Assembly (NCBI RefSeq): GCF_017601095.1
Contig: NZ_JAGFUX010000004.1
Location: 124,001 to 188,000, forward strand
Length of the DNA: 64,000 bases
From: Streptococcus suis
GTDB taxonomy: Bacteria; Bacillota; Bacilli; Lactobacillales; Streptococcaceae
Direction of reading: 5' to 3'
The position numbers and the translations under genes were made by a program. Positions 58,764 through 64,000 of this stretch are shown here, in pieces. Under the pieces are notes generated by a model. That model did no database searches, was not told where the DNA came from, and saw only the letters and a list, made by a program, of their open reading frames with translations. Every line of letters starts with the position of its first letter. Within the stretch, counting starts at the first letter, position 1.

Positions 58764-58947
58764 AGAAAATGTTGGCTTTGTCGGACGACAATGGTTGATT
58801 GTCTTTCTAGTTTTCATATTGGCACTACTATTTTTGGCGGCAGGTCTCATGGTAGGCTACGGTGTTGTCGGAGATGGAGACAATGCCTGGGCTATTTTAT
58901 CACCTGATAAATGGCAAGAATTAATGAGTAAATTTACAGGAAAGTAG
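58756..58947 (+). CDS. epuA: EpuA family membrane protein (PF11772-like)
   Basis: A 63-residue protein with a single transmembrane helix (about 12-35) and an extracytoplasmic tail, found between murA and endA in streptococci. Databases often label this family DNA-directed RNA polymerase subunit beta, which the sequence does not support. ATG 58756 follows AAGGAG inside murA and overlaps its last codons, so translation is coupled. Confidence 0.85.
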   Translation: MFKENVGFVGRQWLIVFLVFILALLFLAAGLMVGYGVVGDGDNAWAILSPDKWQELMSKFTGK

Positions 58948-58976
58948 GCTAGACCTACTTTTTTGATGGGAGATAT

Positions 58977-59816
58977 ATGGCAAAGAAAAATGTAAAAAAA
59001 CAGGCCATGAGCCTGCTTAGTTTGATAGCAACTATTGTTGTAGTAGGCGGAGGCTATCTTTTAAATAATTCGAGTAGCAATAGTACAGCTAGTTATTCGT
59101 ACTATGTGAATCAATCGCAGGCAAGTGAGTCTACCCCAAGTGAGGAATTAGCTAGTTCTGTTTTAACGGAGAGTGTAAAAAAACAAGTGGGCAATTCAAT
59201 TGACTGGAATGGAGCTGGCGCATTTCTTATCAACGGCAATAAGACTGATCTAGATGCTTCTGTGTCCAGCCTGCCTTATGCAGATACCAAAACTAAAACA
59301 GCCCAGGGAGAAACAGTTCCAACGGTAGCTAATGCCTTGATGACTAAAGCAACCAGACAATACAAGGACCGTAATGAGACTGGAAATGGTGCTACGTCTT
59401 GGACTCCAGCAGGTTGGCATCAGGTTCATGATTTAACTGGGGAATATGACCATGCTGTGGATCGTGGGCACTTGCTAGGATATGCAATCATTGGCGGTCT
59501 ATCTGGCTTTGATGCTTCAACCAGCAATCCTCAAAATATTGCAGTTCAAACAGCTTGGTCCAACCAGGCCAATGATCAAACATCGACAGGACAGAATTAT
59601 TTTGAAACCTTGGTACGAAAAGCACTAGACAAGAACAAACGTGTCCGCTACCGTGTAACCTTGATTTATGCCCAAGAGAATGATTTAGTCGCAGTTGGCC
59701 GACAAATCGAAGCTAAATCTTCTGATGGAAGCTTAGAGTTCAATGTATTTGTTCCCAATGTACAGAGCGGCCTCAGCATTAACTACCATAGCGGTGAAAT
59801 CACGGTGAATGAATAA
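58977..59816 (+). CDS. endA: DNA-entry nuclease EndA
   Basis: Membrane-bound nuclease that degrades one strand of incoming DNA during transformation and can destroy neutrophil extracellular traps. The 279-residue protein has an uncleaved N-terminal anchor (about 11-31), a Ser-rich linker and a beta-beta-alpha-metal nuclease domain with DRGH at 162-165 and the metal-binding Asn in [18 protein letters not shown] precedes ATG 58977. It lies in the conserved murA-epuA-endA group; coiA at 6423 is the other competence gene here. Confidence 0.93.
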   Translation: MAKKNVKKQAMSLLSLIATIVVVGGGYLLNNSSSNSTASYSYYVNQSQASESTPSEELASSVLTESVKKQVGNSIDWNGAGAFLINGNKTDLDASVSSLPYADTKTKTAQGETVPTVANALMTKATRQYKDRNETGNGATSWTPAGWHQVHDLTGEYDHAVDRGHLLGYAIIGGLSGFDASTSNPQNIAVQTAWSNQANDQTSTGQNYFETLVRKALDKNKRVRYRVTLIYAQENDLVAVGRQIEAKSSDGSLEFNVFVPNVQSGLSINYHSGEITVNE

Positions 59817-59825
59817 AGAAATCAG

Positions 59826-59854
59826 TTGCTAAACTGCCTATATTTTGTTAAACT
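59826..59854 (+). promoter_or_regulatory. Promoter of the pheS T-box transcript
   Basis: TTGCTA (59826-59831) and a TG-extended -10 TAAACT (59849-59854) with 17-base spacing, placing the RNA start near 59861. Confidence 0.65.
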
Positions 59855-59860
59855 AGAAAT

Positions 59861-60057
59861 AATTGAATAGAAGTCTGTGAGACTAGTACACCTATGGAAA
59901 CTGCCCAGGGAGTTGAGCCGTGACTGCAAGCTCAATCAGTGAAAGTTGGTCGAATTCACTCACGCAAGGACTTAGAACTAAGGTCTGCCTAGCAGATGAA
60001 AACGGATGGTACCGCGTGACAACGCTCCGATACGAGTGGTGTCATGCGTTTTTTTAT
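59861..60057 (+). promoter_or_regulatory. T-box leader, phenylalanine specifier
   Basis: T-box sequence AACGGATGGTACCGCG is at 60001-60016. The specifier region GAA-TTC-A has TTC (Phe) at 59955-59957. The terminator pairs CGCGTGACAACGCTC with GAGTGGTGTCATGCG, followed by seven T ending near 60056. A distal arm GAGTTGAG / CTCAAT lies around 59911-59937. Uncharged tRNA-Phe should permit read-through into pheS, the acetyltransferase and pheT. Confidence 0.92.
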
Positions 60058-60067
60058 TGGAGGAATT

Positions 60068-61111
60068 ATGTCAAACATTGAACAACAGTTGGCCGATTTG
60101 CGCCAAACGACACTAGAAAAGCTAAAAGAAATCCAGCACCAAGGAGAAAAAGAACTACAAGACCTGCGTGTTGCAGTTTTGGGTAAAAAAGGGTCCTTGA
60201 CGGACCTGTTGAAAGGTTTGAAAGATCTTTCTAACGATATGAAACCAATCGTTGGTAAGCAGGTCAATGAAGTGCGTGATGTGCTGACAGCTGCCTTTGA
60301 AGAAACTGCTCAGAAGGTTGCAGCCGCAAAAATCCAACAGCAATTAGCTTCCGAAACCATTGATGTGACCTTGCCAGGTCGCCAGGTCAAGGTCGGAAAA
60401 CGCCATGTCCTGACTCAAACTTCTGAAGAAATAGAAGATATTTTCTTGGGCATGGGCTTCCAAATCGTTGATGGATTTGAAGTGGAAAAAGATTACTACA
60501 ACTTTGAGCGCATGAATTTGCCAAAAGATCATCCAGCGCGTGATATGCAAGATACCTTCTACATCACAGAAGAAATCCTAATGCGGACCCATACCTCACC
60601 TGTTCAGGCACGGACTATGGACCAGCATGATTTCTCAAAAGGTGCTTTGAAGATGATTTCGCCTGGACGTGTTTTCCGTCGTGATACGGATGATGCGACC
60701 CACAGCCACCAGTTCCACCAGATTGAAGGCTTGGTTGTCGGTGAAAATGTATCCATGGGCGATCTCAAGGGTACGCTTGAAATGATCATTAAGAAGATGT
60801 TCGGTGAAGAGCGTCAAATTCGTCTCCGTCCATCATACTTCCCATTCACGGAGCCTTCTGTTGAGGTGGATGTTTCTTGCTTCAAGTGCGGTGGTGACGG
60901 CTGTAACGTATGTAAGAAAACGGGCTGGATTGAAATTCTCGGTGCCGGCATGGTCCACCCACAAGTATTGGAAATGAGTGGCATTGACTCAACCAAGTAC
61001 TCTGGATTTGCCTTCGGTCTTGGTCAGGAACGCATTGCTATGCTCCGCTACGGTATCAACGACATCCGTGGATTCTATCAAGGCGATGTACGATTCTCGG
61101 AGCAATTCTGA
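60068..61111 (+). CDS. pheS: Phenylalanyl-tRNA synthetase, alpha subunit
   Basis: Catalytic class II subunit of the alpha2-beta2 enzyme that charges tRNA-Phe. The 347-residue protein has the N-terminal coiled coil (about 1-90), [13 protein letters not shown] in motif 2 and [16 protein letters not shown] in motif 3, plus the [14 protein letters not shown] Cys cluster seen in Gram-positive forms. ATG 60068 follows GGAGGA. It is under a Phe T-box and is separated from pheT by an acetyltransferase gene. Confidence 0.97.
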   Translation: MSNIEQQLADLRQTTLEKLKEIQHQGEKELQDLRVAVLGKKGSLTDLLKGLKDLSNDMKPIVGKQVNEVRDVLTAAFEETAQKVAAAKIQQQLASETIDVTLPGRQVKVGKRHVLTQTSEEIEDIFLGMGFQIVDGFEVEKDYYNFERMNLPKDHPARDMQDTFYITEEILMRTHTSPVQARTMDQHDFSKGALKMISPGRVFRRDTDDATHSHQFHQIEGLVVGENVSMGDLKGTLEMIIKKMFGEERQIRLRPSYFPFTEPSVEVDVSCFKCGGDGCNVCKKTGWIEILGAGMVHPQVLEMSGIDSTKYSGFAFGLGQERIAMLRYGINDIRGFYQGDVRFSEQF

Positions 61112-61206
61112 TGTGAGACCTGTTTATGATACTGAAAGTATCTAGAAACAGGACGGTAGCCGCTCTAGCAGTTTACTTAACCCAGTTAGAAATGAGAGGC
61201 AATGAG

Positions 61207-61728
61207 ATGCAGATTGATCCTATACGTTTAGAAGAGGTTTCCGTTTTGCAGGAGTTGGCCAAGCAGACCTTTGCTGAAACCTTCGCTCACGATAATGATC
61301 CAGAGGAGCTGGAGGCTTTCTTCGAGGAGGCTTATTCCATGGATGTTTTGACAAGGGAGTTGTCTGATCCCAATTGCCAGCATTATTTTCTAAGGATTGA
61401 TGATCAGGTGGCTGGTTATCTCAAGCTCAACCAAGGTTCTGCGCAGACGGAGCAGGAGTTGGAAAATGCCTTTGAAATCCAGCGTATCTATCTCTTGCAG
61501 GCCTATCAGGGACGCGGTCTTGGGCAGGTCTTGTTTGAATTTGCTTTGGAAAAAGCAGAGCAGTCAAGCTGTGACTGGGTCTGGCTGGGAGTTTGGGAAC
61601 GTAATTACAAGGCTCAGCAATTCTATGTAAAATACGGATTTGAAAAATTTGGCCAGCATGAATTTGCGGTCGGTGATAAGATTGATGTGGATTGGCTTCT
61701 GAAACGGCCTTTGCACCAGAAAGGATAA
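61207..61728 (+). CDS. GNAT acetyltransferase between pheS and pheT
   Basis: A 173-residue acetyltransferase with the acetyl-CoA loop in [18 protein letters not shown] (about 97-114) and the [20 protein letters not shown] end typical of spermidine/PaiA-like and protein acetyltransferases. ATG 61207 is chosen for length and the GAGAGG upstream; 27 more codons are open before it. pheT starts one base after its stop, so it is co-transcribed and T-box controlled with the synthetase. Its substrate is unknown. Confidence 0.88.
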   Translation: MQIDPIRLEEVSVLQELAKQTFAETFAHDNDPEELEAFFEEAYSMDVLTRELSDPNCQHYFLRIDDQVAGYLKLNQGSAQTEQELENAFEIQRIYLLQAYQGRGLGQVLFEFALEKAEQSSCDWVWLGVWERNYKAQQFYVKYGFEKFGQHEFAVGDKIDVDWLLKRPLHQKG

Positions 61729-61729
61729 T

Positions 61730-64000
61730 ATGTTAGTAAGTTACAAATGGTTAAAAGAACTGGTTGACTTTGATGCGACAAGCCATGACTTGTCTGAAAA
61801 AATGTCAACAACAGGAATTGAAGTAGAAGGGGTTGAGCAAAAGAGTGCTGGCCTTTCTAAGTTGGTTGTCGGGCAGGTTGTGTCTGCTGAGCCAATTCCA
61901 GATACCCACCTCAATATTTGTCAGGTCAATGTGGGCGAAGAAATCACGCAAATCGTTTGCGGTGCTCCGAATGTGAAAGCTGGTATCAAGGTAATCGTCG
62001 CTCTGCCAGGAGCTCGTATCGCTGGAAACTACAAGATCAAGAAAGGCAAAATCCGCGGAGTTGAGTCCTTGGGTATGCTCTGCTCATTGAGCGAAATCGG
62101 CGTGTCCGACTCAGTTGTGCCAAAGGTCTATGCGGATGGAATCTACCACCTGCCAGAAGATGCAGTGGTGGGTGAGCCAGTCTTTTCATACCTAGACCTT
62201 GACGACGAGATTATCGAGCTGTCCATCACACCAAACCGTGCCGACGCCCTCTCCATGCGTGGCGTGGCTCATGAAGTGGCAGCTATCTATGACAGCAAGG
62301 TCAACTTCAAGCCTGTGGTCTTAGAGGAAAGTGACAAGAAGGCCAGCGATGTGATTGAAGTGGCCATTGAGTCAGACAAGGTACCTGCCTACACGGCTCG
62401 TGTCATCGAAAATGTGACCATCGCACCAAGTCCACAGTGGTTGCAAAATCTGCTCATGAATGCAGGTATTCGCCCGCTCAACAACGTGGTCGATATCACC
62501 AACTACATCTTGCTTTACTTCGGTCAGCCAATGCACGCCTTTGACTTTGATAAGTTTGATGGCAAGAAAATCGTGGCTCGTCAGGCAAAAGAGGGTGAAA
62601 ACTTGGTGACCCTTGACGGTGAAGAGCGTGACTTGATTGCCGATGATATCGTCATTTCCGTTGCGAACAAGGCAGTTGCCCTCGGTGGTGTCATGGGCGG
62701 TGCCAACACAGAGATTGACAACAACTCTAAGACCGTTGTGCTGGAAGCTGCCCTTTTTGACGGCAAGTCTATCCGCAAGACCTCAGGTCGCCTCAACCTT
62801 CGCTCTGAGTCCTCTTCTCGCTTTGAAAAAGGCATCAACGTAGCAACTTTGACGGAAGCTATGGACACAGCAGCTGCTATGATTGCGGAATTGGCTGGCG
62901 GTCAGGTCTTGTCTGGCATCGTTTCTGCGGGTAGCGTGGACACTTCGGACGTTCCAGTCACAGCAACCATTGATTACGTTAACCGCTCGCTCGGGACCAA
63001 CCTCGACTATGCTCAAATTGCAGACATTTTCCGTCGTTTAGGTATGGAAACAACTGGCGATGCAAGTCAGTTTACAGTCGCAGTACCGCGTCGTCGTTGG
63101 GACATTCGCATTCCAGCAGACTTGGTAGAAGAAATCGCTCGTATTTATGGCTACAATAATCTGCCGACCACTCTTCCAAAAGAGGACGGTACAGCAGGTG
63201 AGTTGACCCTGACCCAGAACATCCGTCGCCAAGTACGTAGCCTGGCAGAAGGTGCAGGCCTGACAGAAATCATTTCCTACGCCTTGACAACACCTGAAAA
63301 GGCTGTGGAGTTTGCAGCACGTCCAACCACAGTCACCGAACTAATGTGGCCAATGACTGTTGACCGCTCTGCCCTTCGTCAGAACATGGTGTCTGGTATG
63401 CTGGAAACTCTTGCCTACAACGTGGCTCGTAAGAACAAGAACTTGGCTCTTTACGAAATCGGTAAAATCTTTGAACAGTCTGGCAATCCAAAAGAGGACC
63501 TGCCACAAGAAATCAACAAGTTTGCCCTTGTCTTGACTGGTTTGGTAGCTGAGAAAGACTTCCAGACACCAGCTGTGCCTGTTGATTTCTTCCATGCCAA
63601 AGGGATTTTGGAAGCAATCTTTGCTCATTACAAGTTGGCTGTTGACTTTGTGGCGACTAGTGAGATTGCGGCCTTGCACCCAGGTCGTACAGCTGAAATC
63701 CATTTGAATGAGGCTGTGATCGGCTTTGTCGGTCAGGTACATCCTCAAACGGCTAAGGACTACGGTATTCCTGAAACTTACGTGGCTGAAATCAATCTGG
63801 ATGCGATTGAGCAAGCTCTCCAGCCTGCTCAGCCATTTACCGAAATCTCCAAATTCCCAGCGGTTAGCCGTGATATTGCCCTGCTTTTGAGCAGCGATGT
63901 CAAGCATCAGGATGTCCTGGATGCCATTGCTGGTGCGGGCGTGAAACGCTTGACCAAGGTTACCCTCTTTGATGTCTATGCGGGCAGCAATATTGAGGCT
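61730..64000 (+). CDS. pheT: Phenylalanyl-tRNA synthetase, beta subunit (3' end outside window)
   Basis: Frame is open from ATG 61730 to the right edge, giving 757 codons of a protein normally near 800. Visible domains are the N-terminal tRNA-binding OB fold (about 40-150), the B3/B4 editing domain, the B5 domain and the catalytic-like core; the final FDX-ACB domain begins near [17 protein letters not shown] and is cut by the window end. AAAGGA precedes the start within the acetyltransferase gene. Confidence 0.96.
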   Translation, partial: MLVSYKWLKELVDFDATSHDLSEKMSTTGIEVEGVEQKSAGLSKLVVGQVVSAEPIPDTHLNICQVNVGEEITQIVCGAPNVKAGIKVIVALPGARIAGNYKIKKGKIRGVESLGMLCSLSEIGVSDSVVPKVYADGIYHLPEDAVVGEPVFSYLDLDDEIIELSITPNRADALSMRGVAHEVAAIYDSKVNFKPVVLEESDKKASDVIEVAIESDKVPAYTARVIENVTIAPSPQWLQNLLMNAGIRPLNNVVDITNYILLYFGQPMHAFDFDKFDGKKIVARQAKEGENLVTLDGEERDLIADDIVISVANKAVALGGVMGGANTEIDNNSKTVVLEAALFDGKSIRKTSGRLNLRSESSSRFEKGINVATLTEAMDTAAAMIAELAGGQVLSGIVSAGSVDTSDVPVTATIDYVNRSLGTNLDYAQIADIFRRLGMETTGDASQFTVAVPRRRWDIRIPADLVEEIARIYGYNNLPTTLPKEDGTAGELTLTQNIRRQVRSLAEGAGLTEIISYALTTPEKAVEFAARPTTVTELMWPMTVDRSALRQNMVSGMLETLAYNVARKNKNLALYEIGKIFEQSGNPKEDLPQEINKFALVLTGLVAEKDFQTPAVPVDFFHAKGILEAIFAHYKLAVDFVATSEIAALHPGRTAEIHLNEAVIGFVGQVHPQTAKDYGIPETYVAEINLDAIEQALQPAQPFTEISKFPAVSRDIALLLSSDVKHQDVLDAIAGAGVKRLTKVTLFDVYAGSNIEA

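Overview
The window is a chromosomal segment of a low-GC Gram-positive bacterium, almost certainly a Streptococcus and most like Streptococcus suis. This is judged from remembered protein sequences and gene order (coiA-pepF, rnc-smc-Cof-Cof-ftsY, atpEBFHAGDC, DUF1146-murA-epuA-endA, pheS-GNAT-pheT) together with strong SD sequences and TG-extended -10 promoters; no database search was run. Nearly all of it is core genome. No rRNA, tRNA, CRISPR array, intact transposon or prophage was seen.

Left edge (1-2845) is the accessory part: an A+T-rich pair of overlapping genes (a LAGLIDADG-like protein that seems to have lost its catalytic acids, plus a small PD-(D/E)XK nuclease), a degenerate gene remnant, two very short membrane-protein genes, and a membrane-protein gene split by a 147-bp direct duplication carrying a stop codon. 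Then come two tandem DUF1361 membrane proteins, metG, the competence gene coiA, pepF, two unknown proteins, an O-methyltransferase, the foldase lipoprotein prsA, an alanine T-box, a LURP-one-related gene and alaS, with structured repeats between the last two.

From 16 to 28 kb: a PfkB kinase; a small regulated operon of unknown role (membrane protein, DUF3267 zincin-like protein, XRE regulator, DUF3169 membrane protein) behind a palindromic operator; the class Ib ribonucleotide reductase genes nrdH-nrdE-nrdF on the minus strand behind two NrdR boxes, with an unusual hairpin-rich spacer between nrdE and nrdF; and acnA-citZ-icd, the oxidative TCA branch that makes 2-oxoglutarate for glutamate. 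From 28 to 35 kb: ptsH-ptsI (general PTS), a DUF1846 gene with a compact attenuator-like leader, an MFS exporter with an ArsR-type regulator behind a large AT palindrome, and an acyltransferase.

From 35.6 to 50.7 kb: rnc-smc, two Cof phosphatases and ftsY; then on the minus strand a GNAT, an AlkD-like protein, zwf, and an operon of a 43-aa protein, a YraQ-type permease and a TIGR03943 protein; then ligA and a diacylglycerol-kinase-like gene. From 50.8 kb to the end: the complete F1Fo ATP synthase operon, DUF1146, murA, epuA, endA, a phenylalanine T-box, pheS, a GNAT and the start of pheT, which runs off the window.

The main leads for follow-up are the split nuclease pair, the recombination-sensitive split membrane gene, the DUF1846 leader, three genes (O-methyltransferase, ligA, DUF1146) whose promoters predict leaderless mRNAs, and a repeat family with compensatory stem changes next to alaS and between nrdE and nrdF.
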